Assembly (NCBI GenBank): GCA_022843465.1
Contig: JALHNO010000011.1
Span: forward strand, 1-64,000
Direction: 5' to 3'
Length of the DNA: 64,000 bases
DNA from: Pseudomonadota bacterium
GTDB lineage: Bacteria > Pseudomonadota > Gammaproteobacteria > Xanthomonadales > Ahniellaceae
Below the pieces are notes generated by a model. The model saw only the letters and a list, made by a program, of their open reading frames with translations. It was not told the origin of the DNA and did no database searches. Positions 1-9,247 of the stretch are shown here, one piece after another. The translations under genes were made by a program, and so were the position numbers. The first letter of the stretch is position 1, and each line of letters starts with the position of its first letter.

Positions 1-1529
1 AGCTCGGCATAACTCAGCGTCACCCCTTCAAACACCACCGCTGCCGCATCCGCCCTTTGCGCCGCCTGCGCCTGGAACAGCGCGTGCACGCCACACTCAG
101 GTACCGGCAGCTGGGCGCCGGTTCCGAAACGATCAAGGCATGCCTGGGCGTCGAGTGGCTCGACAGCCGCATTCACCGGCGCTTCCTCAGCTGGCTGCGG
201 CGGGGACGAAGCAGGTTGCTCGAACAGACGTTGCAGCGGTGCCGACGCGTCAGCTGCCACCGCCTCCACGACCGTGCGCAGAGTTTCCAGCAGGCCATCG
301 GCCGACTCCGCGGTGAACAGATCGGTAGCGTAGGTCAGGGAACAGTGCAGACCGTCACCGCGGTCATGTACGGCCAGCGACAGATCGAATTTGGCCGAAG
401 CTCCGGTCACGATGGGTTCCAGCACGAGCTGGTCGGGACCGGATTCCGTATCGTCCGCCGCATTGTCGGTTGCGTGGACGACGGTGAACATCAACTGGAA
501 CAGGGGATGGGTGGCTGCGTCACGCGGGGGCTTCAGCAACTCGACCAGTTGTTCGAAGGGCATGTCCTGGTGGCCGAATGCTGCGCGTACATCCAAGGCG
601 ACCAGCTTGAGCCATTCGAGAAAGCTCAGCCGGGTGTCGACCACCGCGCGCAGCACGACAGTATTGACGAAGAACCCGATCAGATGGTCCAACTCGCCGC
701 GATCGCGGTTGGCTGCCACCGTTCCTACAACCACGTCGGCGCTGCCACCGTAGCGATGCTGGGCGACGACGAAGGCCGCGAACAGGGTCGAGAACAGCGT
801 GGTGCCGACCTGCCGGGACAAGGCACGAAGCCTCTTCGCGGTGGACTCGGCAAGCTGCAACGAAGCCACGGCGCCGCGATGGCTGGCTCGTTGCGGGCGC
901 GGATGATCGGTAGGAATCGAATGGCGACCTGGCGCGCCGCGCAGCCGCTCCTGCCAGTAGACCTGCAACCGCGCCAGGGCAGGCGCATCGAGCCGGCTCT
1001 GTTGCCATGCTGCATAGTCACCGTACTGCACGGGCAGTGCCGGCAGCTGCGGCGGTTCTCCGCTGAGTTCCGATTGGTACAGTGCTCCAATCTCGCGTGC
1101 CAGCACCTTCATCGACTGACCATCGCCCACGATATGGTGCAGGTTGATCAGCAACACATAGTGTTCGTCCTCCAGGCGCACGGCCCCTACGCGCAGCAGC
1201 GGCCCACGGGCAAGATCAAAGGGCTGGATCGCATCTGCCTCGGCCAGTGCCTGCATTTCCGCCTCGGGGTCCGGGCGGCCGCGCAGATCGAGTGCATTCA
1301 CACGCACGCGCATGTCGGGCCGCCGCGGCAAGGTCACCGACGACCGGCTCCGCAGCCAGCGCACGAGATCGGCCTTGTGACGCACCAGTCGTGCCTTCAA
1401 CTCGGCGGTCAGCGTGCCCTTGGGCGCGGCAATGTCGAGGCCTTCGTCGCGCAGTCCAATCCGTATCCCGCTCGCCGAGAGCGCGGCAATCAGCGCGGAC
1501 AGTTCGGCGCCCTCGGCGCCAGTGTGCAT
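1..1529 (-). CDS. NRPS (partial): TubC-type docking domain, N-terminally truncated C domain, start of A domain
   Basis: The protein starts at the ATG ending at 1529 and runs off the left edge, so about 509 residues are visible. Residues 1-60 form a TubC_N-like beta-hairpin docking domain similar to those of two other NRPSs here. The chain then enters a condensation domain near its middle: the strand before the PFDLARGPLLR motif follows the docking domain directly. The first 75-90 residues of a normal C domain, including the SxAQxRLW and RHExLRTxF motifs, are absent. The rest is intact, with HHIVGDG and the downstream motifs. An A domain begins at the window edge (VTLSYAEL). No DNA lies between docking and C parts that could encode the missing piece in another frame. 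The acidic C-terminus of the NRPS encoded just upstream fits the docking domain. Assembly error or genuine deletion cannot be separated here. Confidence 0.85.
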   Translation of the reverse strand, partial: MHTGAEGAELSALIAALSASGIRIGLRDEGLDIAAPKGTLTAELKARLVRHKADLVRWLRSRSSVTLPRRPDMRVRVNALDLRGRPDPEAEMQALAEADAIQPFDLARGPLLRVGAVRLEDEHYVLLINLHHIVGDGQSMKVLAREIGALYQSELSGEPPQLPALPVQYGDYAAWQQSRLDAPALARLQVYWQERLRGAPGRHSIPTDHPRPQRASHRGAVASLQLAESTAKRLRALSRQVGTTLFSTLFAAFVVAQHRYGGSADVVVGTVAANRDRGELDHLIGFFVNTVVLRAVVDTRLSFLEWLKLVALDVRAAFGHQDMPFEQLVELLKPPRDAATHPLFQLMFTVVHATDNAADDTESGPDQLVLEPIVTGASAKFDLSLAVHDRGDGLHCSLTYATDLFTAESADGLLETLRTVVEAVAADASAPLQRLFEQPASSPPQPAEEAPVNAAVEPLDAQACLDRFGTGAQLPVPECGVHALFQAQAAQRADAAAVVFEGVTLSYAE

Positions 1530-1701
1530 GTTTTCCACTTCGTTCCCCAATGCTGGACGTGCGCGCACCGGCACGGTTGTCCGCTGTCTCGAAATTCGAT
1601 TTCTGCCGTTCGACAGATGGTCATCACCTACCGGGCCGGCCCGGGGCTGCGGCGACAGCTGGCGAACCGATCAGCCAGCCCGTGAACGCAGGCCCGCACG
1701 T

Positions 1702-4700
1702 TCAGATCCGGAACATCTCAAGCTCCTCGTCCTCGACAGCATCTGCCGCGAGCACCACACGGGCCTCTGCCAGCGCCTGGTCCAGCCACCGCGCCATCGC
1801 GGCCAGTTCCGGCGCGTGGAAGACGTTGAGCACCGGCAACTCGACGTCGAACTCGCGATGCACCGCGTGGGCCAGCCGGATCGCCAGCAACGAGTGACCG
1901 CCGATCTGGAAAAAGCTGCTGTTGCGCCCGAGCAGGTCGACCTCAAGCACGCGCCGCCAGACCTTCGCCAGACGATGTTCGGTTTCGCTCTGCAGAGGCT
2001 CAATTTCCGCACGCAACGCAGTTGCATCAATGAGCTTTATCAGCGCAGCCTGATCCACTTTTCCACTCGGCGTCTGGGGAATCGCGTCCAGCCGGGTCAG
2101 CGTTTCCGGGCAGAGATAATCGGCCAGCTCGCCCCTGAGTCGTGCATTCAATGACACCGCATCCAGTCCGTCAGCGCCGATCCAGAAGCCGGCGAGTCGC
2201 TTGCGGCCCTCACTGTCAGCGACGGCGATCACGATGGCATCCGCGACACCGGGGATCCGTTTGATGTGTTCGGCCACTTCGGTGGGTTCAACCCGGTAAC
2301 CACGAATCTTGGCCTGGGCATCGGCGCGACCGACGATTTCGAGCAGGCCAGCGCGGATGCGCGCGAGATCGCCGGTCCGGTACATTCTTGCCCCGGGCAC
2401 CGTTGCAGAGGCTGCGGGCAGGAAGCGCGCGGCGGTGCCAGCCGGATCGTCGCGATAGCCGCGCGCCAGGTTGGGACCGCAAAGGTAAAGCTCGCCAACT
2501 ACCCCTGCCGGCAACGGGCGCAGCGAAGAGTCCAGCACCAGCGCCTGCAGATTGGCGATCGGGCTGCCCACGGGCAGCCGCTCCAACGGCTCGACTGGTA
2601 GCCCGGCATCGTCCCAGCAGGTGGCGATGACCGTGGTTTCGGTCGGACCATAACTGTTGATCCAGTTCACGCCCTGCCAGGCGGCGCGCCAGCGCTGCAG
2701 AAGCGCCGGGCTGGCCTGCTCGCCGCCGACGATGACGGTGCGCAGTGCGCCTGTCGCGTACTGAGGTTCGGTCACTGCGGCCCATGCATGCCAGTAGGCC
2801 GTAGGCACACTCGCGATGCTGATCCGCTGGGCTGCCAGGAACTGCTCAAAAAACGCTACCGACAACTCGCGAGCCCGCGGGTACATCACCAGGGTCGCGC
2901 CACTGGTCCAGCTGACGAACATTTCTTCGATGCAAAGATCGAACGCGATCGAACTGAACTGCAGGAAGCGATCATCGCTGCAAACCCGATAGGCACGCGC
3001 CGCAGCGGCAGCGTAGTTGGCCAGCGCCACATGCGGCACCAGCACGCCCTTGGCGACACCGGTAGAGCCGGATGTGTACATCAGGTAAGCGGCCGACAAG
3101 GCACTGATCGGAGCCACGCTTGCGACATCGAGACTGCTTGACGCGCTGAGCGCGTCGTCGAGCAGCCTGTGAGGAAACGAAGCGGAGGCCGGCGCAACAT
3201 CGGCGTCGTGCAGCACCAGCAGCGGACGCGCGGATTCCAGCATGCGGCGCGCATGCGCGGCCGGATAAGCGGGGTCAACAGGCAAAAACGCAGCACCCGC
3301 CCGCAACACCGCCAGCACCGCCACCATCAGATTGACACTGCGGGTGGCGTGCAGGGCAATCACGGTCTCCGGACCTGCTCCCTGCAACTGCAGCCAGGCC
3401 GCCAGCCTGCCGGCATTCAGATCGAGTTCGGCATAGGTCAGCGTGATCTCACCATCCACCACAGCCAGCGCTGCGGGACTGCGCGCGACCACGTCGGCGA
3501 AGCGCTGCAGAACCAGCCGGTCGGCAGCAAGCGTCGGTCCACTGGCGACTTCCAGCAGTCTGCGCTCCTCAAGCGGATCGAGCATCCGGTATTCGCCGAG
3601 CGGCCGATGCGGATCGGCAACGATCTGACGGCAGAGCCGCAGATAGCGCTCAGCCATGGCTTCGATGGTGGTGCTGTCGAACAGAGCGCTGCTGTACGTA
3701 AAATACGCATGCAGTCCGAAATCATCCTTGAACAGGTTCAGGGTCAGGTCGTAGATGTCGCCGCCCTTTGCACCCTTCATGCTGGTGTTGTAGTCGGCAT
3801 CGCGGTCGCCGGCTGGTTCCGCGGCAGCAGCAGCCGGTGACTCGGAGAGCTTCAGATTGAAGCTGACCTGCGCAATCGCCTCGTGGGCCAGGCTGCGGAT
3901 TGGCTTGACCGCGGCGATCACGCGGCCGAACGGAATATCCTGATGCGCAAACGCCTCCAGCACAGTCTCGCGCACCGCGGCCGAATAGTCCGTCCAGCTT
4001 TGTTGCAGGTCGACCTCGTTGCAGAAAACGACCGTGTTGAAACACGGCCCGATGATGTTCTCCAGCTCGGGCCGATTGCGAAACGAAATTGGCGAAGCAA
4101 CCGCAATCCGACTCTGACCGGAGTGTCCGGCCAACAGCAGGTCGAAGACCCCCAGCATGGTCATGAACAGAGTGCAGCCGGTGCGGCCTCCGAGCTCGAC
4201 CAGGGGTCGCACCAGACCCTGAGGAATTTCGAATACATGGACACCACTGGCAAACGACTGCCTGGAGGGACGCGGCCGGTCGTAGGGCAGTTCCAGCAGT
4301 GGCGGCAGGTCGGCCAGCTTGCGCTGCCAGTAGCGTTCCTGCGCTGCCAGGGCATCGCCATCAAGTCTGGCTCGCTGCGTGTAAGCCAGGTCCGCGTACT
4401 GGTACTGCGGTTCCGGCAGATCGGGCTGCTGGCCTTTGCCAATGGCTGCATAGATCTGAAACAGCTCACGCAGAAACACGCCACTGGACCAAGCATCGAA
4501 CACGATGTGATGGGCGTCGATATGAAAAACATACTCGTCATCGCCAAGCTGCAACAGTCCGGCGCGCAGCAAGGGCCCCTTCGACAGATCGAACGGCTTC
4601 ATGCACTCGACGCGCAGATGCTCGCGCAGCCTATGCTCGCGGACCTCGGCGGACAATGACTTCAGGTGGCGAAAGTTGCGAACCGGCAACTCCACCGGCT

Positions 4701-5124
4701 GACAGGGATCAATGATCTGCTGCAACACCTCGCCGGCCATGACAAACCGGGTGCGCAGAATTTCGTGGCGACGCACGACTTCCATCAGCGCGGCCGCAAG
4801 CACCTGCGGATCCAACCCCAGTCCGACGCAAGGGTAAGCAGCCGGATTGTTGTTGACCGAGGTCTCACCGTGAAGCTGCTCGAAGAACCAGATCATCTCC
4901 TGGGTGAACGACGCCGGCAGTGCCGCCCCGCGGGGCGCCCTGAGCAGGGCCGGCGCCGCATCCTGCGCGATGCGCGCAATCAGAGCCTGCTTGCAAGTCC
5001 GGATTTCGGCATCGAGTTCGGGGCTGATTGCATCCCTGGGTGCATGCACACGCAGCTTGTCGTCGCGTACCTCCAGTCTGACATTCAGTGTGCGCAGGCG
5101 CTCGATCAGCTCATCAATATTCAT
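1702..5124 (-). CDS. NRPS module: docking-C-A-T
   Basis: This 1140-residue single-module NRPS extends a peptide by one amino acid. Visible parts are a TubC_N-like docking domain (1-55), a C domain (about 70-500), an A domain (about 525-1010, with YTSGSTG, YGPTETT, YRTGDL and SGKVDQ) and a T domain (IGGHSLL, about 1045-1110). The C catalytic motif is HHIVFDA (His205, His206, Asp210), with the usual final Gly replaced by Ala. By eye the A-domain code is D-L-E-A-I-G-S-V-I. It has Glu at position 239 and loosely resembles Lys/Orn codes, so a basic residue is possible but not assigned. The acidic C-terminal tail (EDEELEMFRI) looks like a short linear motif for the docking domain of the next protein. 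GGGAAG about 5 nt upstream supports the ATG. PanD lies 176 bp upstream. Confidence 0.93.
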   Translation of the reverse strand: MNIDELIERLRTLNVRLEVRDDKLRVHAPRDAISPELDAEIRTCKQALIARIAQDAAPALLRAPRGAALPASFTQEMIWFFEQLHGETSVNNNPAAYPCVGLGLDPQVLAAALMEVVRRHEILRTRFVMAGEVLQQIIDPCQPVELPVRNFRHLKSLSAEVREHRLREHLRVECMKPFDLSKGPLLRAGLLQLGDDEYVFHIDAHHIVFDAWSSGVFLRELFQIYAAIGKGQQPDLPEPQYQYADLAYTQRARLDGDALAAQERYWQRKLADLPPLLELPYDRPRPSRQSFASGVHVFEIPQGLVRPLVELGGRTGCTLFMTMLGVFDLLLAGHSGQSRIAVASPISFRNRPELENIIGPCFNTVVFCNEVDLQQSWTDYSAAVRETVLEAFAHQDIPFGRVIAAVKPIRSLAHEAIAQVSFNLKLSESPAAAAAEPAGDRDADYNTSMKGAKGGDIYDLTLNLFKDDFGLHAYFTYSSALFDSTTIEAMAERYLRLCRQIVADPHRPLGEYRMLDPLEERRLLEVASGPTLAADRLVLQRFADVVARSPAALAVVDGEITLTYAELDLNAGRLAAWLQLQGAGPETVIALHATRSVNLMVAVLAVLRAGAAFLPVDPAYPAAHARRMLESARPLLVLHDADVAPASASFPHRLLDDALSASSSLDVASVAPISALSAAYLMYTSGSTGVAKGVLVPHVALANYAAAAARAYRVCSDDRFLQFSSIAFDLCIEEMFVSWTSGATLVMYPRARELSVAFFEQFLAAQRISIASVPTAYWHAWAAVTEPQYATGALRTVIVGGEQASPALLQRWRAAWQGVNWINSYGPTETTVIATCWDDAGLPVEPLERLPVGSPIANLQALVLDSSLRPLPAGVVGELYLCGPNLARGYRDDPAGTAARFLPAASATVPGARMYRTGDLARIRAGLLEIVGRADAQAKIRGYRVEPTEVAEHIKRIPGVADAIVIAVADSEGRKRLAGFWIGADGLDAVSLNARLRGELADYLCPETLTRLDAIPQTPSGKVDQAALIKLIDATALRAEIEPLQSETEHRLAKVWRRVLEVDLLGRNSSFFQIGGHSLLAIRLAHAVHREFDVELPVLNVFHAPELAAMARWLDQALAEARVVLAADAVEDEELEMFRI

Positions 5125-5300
5125 TGCAACTTCCCGGAGATTTGGGGTGACGCGTCAACAGTTCCTGCAACCGGCCATCGCAGCTGCCCACCATGGGCAA
5201 CGGAGATGACGGTCGACCAGACAGCACCGCCGTGGGATGGAGGGCCACGGCAGTGCGCCTTGCCTCGTCAATCAGGGCTTGATCCGCTGACTGCGCAGTT

Positions 5301-5741
5301 TCAGGCCAGCTCTGCCTCGAGTGGCGCACCCGCTATCGCCTCCGAGTCGAAGCGAAAGGCGCGACCATCGGTCGAAAGATGCTGGTGCAGCAGTTCCTCA
5401 CTGCCGTCAGCGCCGAACACCAGTACCTTGGCCATGTGTCCGCTGGCGATGACATCTTCCCGATCAAGGGACTTCATCGCATAAATGATCACGATGTCTC
5501 CGACCTTGCAGAGATGCGCACAGGCGCCATTTGGCTCGATCTCGCCCTTGCCTGCGGTGCCTGGAATCGCATAAGTGACAAAGCGATTGGCGTTGCTGAC
5601 ATTGACCACCTGGATCTCCTCCAGTGGCAGCAAACCGACCTGCTCCATCCAGAGCGGATCGATCGTCAGGCTTCCCATGTAGTCAAGATTGCAGGCAGTT
5701 ACTTTTGCGCGATGAAGCTTGGCGTGCATCAGGCGGATCAT
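5301..5741 (-). CDS. panD: Aspartate 1-decarboxylase (pyruvoyl enzyme), beta-alanine supply
   Basis: PanD converts L-aspartate to beta-alanine. The 146-residue protein matches the family end to end. It has the N-terminal KLHRAKVT segment, the self-cleavage site Gly23-Ser24 whose Ser becomes the pyruvoyl group, the conserved Arg53 and Tyr57 (RFxTYAI), and the Asn71-Gly72 motif followed by VGDIVII. It is slightly longer than the E. coli enzyme (126 residues) at the C-terminus. GAGGA about 7 nt upstream supports the ATG. The gene sits inside the NRPS operon, 82 bp downstream of an NRPS whose A-domain code matches beta-alanine. It therefore probably serves secondary metabolism rather than, or in addition to, pantothenate synthesis; that role is inferred from position and code. 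Confidence 0.95.
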   Translation of the reverse strand: MIRLMHAKLHRAKVTACNLDYMGSLTIDPLWMEQVGLLPLEEIQVVNVSNANRFVTYAIPGTAGKGEIEPNGACAHLCKVGDIVIIYAMKSLDREDVIASGHMAKVLVFGADGSEELLHQHLSTDGRAFRFDSEAIAGAPLEAELA

Positions 5742-5823
5742 TGCAGGTCCTCAGTGGATGATGAAAAGTGGCAGGAAGGAACATGCAGCATCCGAAGCGG
5801 CGGCTGCATGCGGGGAAAGACGA

Positions 5824-8800
5824 CTAGTACTCGTTGACCACGTATTCGGATGTGGCCTCCGCGCAATGGGTCTGCTCGCGCAGGCTGTCGATGCGTCGGG
5901 AAAATGCCTCGACCGTCATGGTGGCGAACAGATCGCGGGCGGAAACGTCGATGCCAAAGCGCTGGCGGACGGCGGCGACGATCCGGGTAGCGATCAGAGA
6001 ATGCCCACCCAGGTCGAAAAAATTGGCATCACGACCCACCTGATCCACTTTCAGCCGGTCTTGCCAGATCGCCGCCACCTCGCACTCGGTGTCGGTCACC
6101 GGCGCAACATACACAGTCGGCCCATTGGCGCTGGCGCGCAGGATCGTGGGCAGGGCCTGCAGATCGACCTTGCCGTTTGCATTCAGCGGCAAGGCAGGCA
6201 GGACCTGAAAGGCTGCAGGCACCATATAGTCCGGCAGCAGGCTGCGCAGCCTGGTCACTACCTCCGACACGACCACGTCACGATCTTCCTGGGCGACCAG
6301 ATAGGCAGCCAGCCAGTCGCCGGTATCGCCGTCACGGCAGCAGACGACGTAGGCGTCAGCAAGGTCCGGGTCAAGCAGCAAGGCGGCGCGAATCTCGAGC
6401 AGTTCGATGCGCACCCCGCGGATCTTGACCTGATGGTCGCTGCGCCCCAACAGGGTGAGGGCACCGCCGCGCCGAGCGCGGGCAAGATCACCGCTCTTGA
6501 ACATCCGGGCACCCGGAACCAGGGCAAACGGATCCGGAAGGAATCGCGCTGCGGTCAACGCGGACTGCCGGTGGTAGCCGGCGTTGACGCCGGCCCCACC
6601 GATATACAACTCGCCGCTGACACCAATCGGACAAGCCTCAAGCTGGGCATCGAGCACATAGGTGCGCAGTCCCGAAATCGCCCTACCCACCGGAACCTGA
6701 CGATCATGTTCATCGATCGCCACCACCTCCTGCGCGGTGGCATCGGCGGCGACTTCGGTGGATCCGTACAGATTCAGCAATTGCGTTCCTGGCAGGGCTT
6801 CGCGCAGCCTGTGCACCAGATCCACCGTCAGTGCTTCGCCACTGGACACCACGCTGCGCAGGCAGGGGAGGTAATCATGCAGTTCCGGATAGGCATCGAT
6901 CAGCGCCCGCAGCAAGGACGGGACCGCCACCAGATGCGTCACCCGATGGCCTGCCAGCTTGCGCACGAAGCCATAGACATCGCGGACATCAGCCGCGGCA
7001 ACCAGAGCAGCTGGCACCCCGGCGAGCAGTGGCGACCAGAGTTCGGCGACGGCATCGACGAAATTCACCGTGGTCTTGATGCAGCAGACGTCGCCCGCGG
7101 CATAAGGAAATGCACCCCACATCCAGGCGAGCCGATTGTGGGTGCTGCCCAGTGTTCCGCGAACGCCCTTCGGTTGGCCGGTGGAGCCGGACGTATACAG
7201 CACATAGAGGAGATCGTCGGCCGTCACCGCCGGCAACGGCGGCAGCGCAGCAGGTTCCGCGTCCGCAAGCGAATCGACCGTGACCACCGGTGCAATCGTG
7301 CTATCGCCAAGCACCGACAGCAGTTCCGCCGACGTCACGACCAAGGCAGGGCCGGCATCGGCCAGCTGAAATCCGATGCGTGCCGCGGGCAATTCCGGAT
7401 CCACCGGCAGGTAGGCCGCTCCGCACAGCACCGCCGCGATCATTGCCGCCACCTGATCAACAGAGCGGCTCAGCACGATGGCGACGATATCGCCACGACC
7501 TACTCCGCGCGCCCGCATGCTGCTGGCGAATCGGCTCGCCTGCCCAGCCAGTTCCGCGTAGCTGGTGACACCCCGCTCATCCAGCAGCGCGGGTGCGTCC
7601 GGCATGGCGGCGGCGCGCTCAACGAAAATCTCAGCCAGTGATCGGAACGGTAGGCCCGGGACACTGTCGTTCGCCTCGGAGCCGGGCTCCTGCAGCAGTA
7701 ACCGCCCGACCGGTTTGTCCGGGTTGGCGACGGCATCCAGCAGCAGGGTCAGCAGGCAGCGCGAGAAATAGGCGATGGTGTCGGCGTCGTACAGGTCGGT
7801 GTTATAGGTCCACCAGCCCTTCAGACCATCATCGGTGTCCTGGAAACTCAGATACAGGTCGTACTTCGATGTCGTGTTTACCGCATCAGCGCGTTCGATA
7901 TGGATGCCCGGCATCACGAAATTTGCCGAGCCGGCGTTCTGGAACACGAACATCACCTGGAACAAGGGGGTATAGCTAAGGCTCCGCACCGGATTGACAG
8001 CATCAATCACCTGCCCCAGGGCCACGTCCTGATTCTGGTATGCCTCGAGACAGGTACGTTTGACCGCGGCCAGCAGCGCACGAAAACTCGCAGCCGGATC
8101 GACCTCGGTACGCAGCACACTGGTATTGAGAAAATAGCCGATGAGTTGCTGCAACTCCGATCGATTGCGGTTGTCGACCGGGCTTCCCACCAGGATGTCG
8201 CGGCGACCGGAGAGGCGGGCAAGCAAAGCCTTGAAGGCGGCAAGCATCGCCATGTAGGTGCTGGCGCCCTCCGCCCGTCCGAGTGCTTCGACCTGCTCGG
8301 TCAGAAAGCGCGGAACATGCACCAGCATGCCGGCTCCGCCACCGGAAGGCAGGGCGGGACGCGGGCGGTCGCTCGGCAGTTCGAGCAGTGAAAGTTCGCC
8401 AGCCAGCTTGCCCCGCCAGTAGCCAAGCTGGCGCTCAACCTCCAGCTGGAGTCCCTCGCGTTGCCAGGCAGCGTAGTCGCCGTACTGCACCGGCAGCGTA
8501 GGCACGAGCGATGCCGGATCCGGGTGACCATCGCGGAAGGCAGGATAGAGCACCGCCATTTCCTTCAGCAGCAATCCCTTTGACCAGCCGTCATAGATGA
8601 TGTGGTGCAGGTTCATCAGCAGGTAGTGCTCATCCGGCGCGGTGCGCAGCAATGCGATGCGGACAAGCGGCAGGCGCGCAACATCGAAGGTCCAGTCGAC
8701 GTTCTCCTGTACCAGTTCAGCGACGCGCCGATCGCGCTCACTTTCCGGGAGCGCACCCAGATCGACGATCTCGACGTTCAGCTCGAAGTCGCGGTCCACG

Positions 8801-9165
8801 CACTGGATGGGATCACCGTCGTTGTCGCTGAACCAGGTGCGCAGACTGTCGTGTCGGCGCACAATCGTCTTGAAGGTCTCTACCATTGCAGCCGCGTCGA
8901 GCACACCGCTCAGCCGATACGCGCAAGGCATGTTGTATTTTGCACTCGGCCCTTCGCGCTGCTCGACCAGCCAAAGCAACTGCTGCGAATGCGACAAGGG
9001 CGCCTGCTGACGCCCCGGCAAGGGCTTGATGGCTTCGCCGTCGACGCCGCCCTCAGAGTGCGATGCGGCTGCAAGCTTCCTGAGCAGCAAGGTCTGCTTC
9101 TCTGGCGAAAGCGATGCTATGCGTTGCAACAGTGCGGCGGACTTGTCCACTTTGATCGACTCCAC
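5824..9165 (-). CDS. NRPS module C-A-T, predicted beta-alanine
   Basis: This 1113-residue module has a short helical N-terminal segment (1-45), a C domain (about 55-480), an A domain (about 500-1000) and a T domain (LGGHSLIATRI). The C domain is intact, with HHIIYDG at His187-Gly193. The A-domain code read by eye is V-D-A-V-V-S-L-A-D. It lacks the Asp235 typical of alpha-amino-acid A domains and closely matches the known beta-alanine signature VDxVISxAD. The core motifs YTSGSTG, YGSTEV and ANGKVDL are present. The start is a GTG at 9165 without a strong Shine-Dalgarno. The upstream gene is a PKS (82 bp gap), so this C domain probably accepts a polyketide-extended chain. Its C-terminus (SEYVVNEY) may dock onto the TubC-type domain of the 1702-5124 protein. 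Confidence 0.93.
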   Translation of the reverse strand: MESIKVDKSAALLQRIASLSPEKQTLLLRKLAAASHSEGGVDGEAIKPLPGRQQAPLSHSQQLLWLVEQREGPSAKYNMPCAYRLSGVLDAAAMVETFKTIVRRHDSLRTWFSDNDGDPIQCVDRDFELNVEIVDLGALPESERDRRVAELVQENVDWTFDVARLPLVRIALLRTAPDEHYLLMNLHHIIYDGWSKGLLLKEMAVLYPAFRDGHPDPASLVPTLPVQYGDYAAWQREGLQLEVERQLGYWRGKLAGELSLLELPSDRPRPALPSGGGAGMLVHVPRFLTEQVEALGRAEGASTYMAMLAAFKALLARLSGRRDILVGSPVDNRNRSELQQLIGYFLNTSVLRTEVDPAASFRALLAAVKRTCLEAYQNQDVALGQVIDAVNPVRSLSYTPLFQVMFVFQNAGSANFVMPGIHIERADAVNTTSKYDLYLSFQDTDDGLKGWWTYNTDLYDADTIAYFSRCLLTLLLDAVANPDKPVGRLLLQEPGSEANDSVPGLPFRSLAEIFVERAAAMPDAPALLDERGVTSYAELAGQASRFASSMRARGVGRGDIVAIVLSRSVDQVAAMIAAVLCGAAYLPVDPELPAARIGFQLADAGPALVVTSAELLSVLGDSTIAPVVTVDSLADAEPAALPPLPAVTADDLLYVLYTSGSTGQPKGVRGTLGSTHNRLAWMWGAFPYAAGDVCCIKTTVNFVDAVAELWSPLLAGVPAALVAAADVRDVYGFVRKLAGHRVTHLVAVPSLLRALIDAYPELHDYLPCLRSVVSSGEALTVDLVHRLREALPGTQLLNLYGSTEVAADATAQEVVAIDEHDRQVPVGRAISGLRTYVLDAQLEACPIGVSGELYIGGAGVNAGYHRQSALTAARFLPDPFALVPGARMFKSGDLARARRGGALTLLGRSDHQVKIRGVRIELLEIRAALLLDPDLADAYVVCCRDGDTGDWLAAYLVAQEDRDVVVSEVVTRLRSLLPDYMVPAAFQVLPALPLNANGKVDLQALPTILRASANGPTVYVAPVTDTECEVAAIWQDRLKVDQVGRDANFFDLGGHSLIATRIVAAVRQRFGIDVSARDLFATMTVEAFSRRIDSLREQTHCAEATSEYVVNEY

Positions 9166-9247
9166 TTACGATTGCTGTGATGAGTGATGGTTGGGCATGA
9201 CGGGAAAGGCTTCGAAGATGGAGATCCTGGATACGCTGGCGACGGGC

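Noticed and set aside
57-1685. Long plus-strand open frame
   Set aside because: It lies antisense to a clear NRPS on the minus strand; the GC-rich third codon positions keep the opposite frame open.
5719-7641. 640-codon plus-strand open frame
   Set aside because: Antisense to the beta-alanine NRPS, with a His/Gln/Arg-rich translation and no domain.
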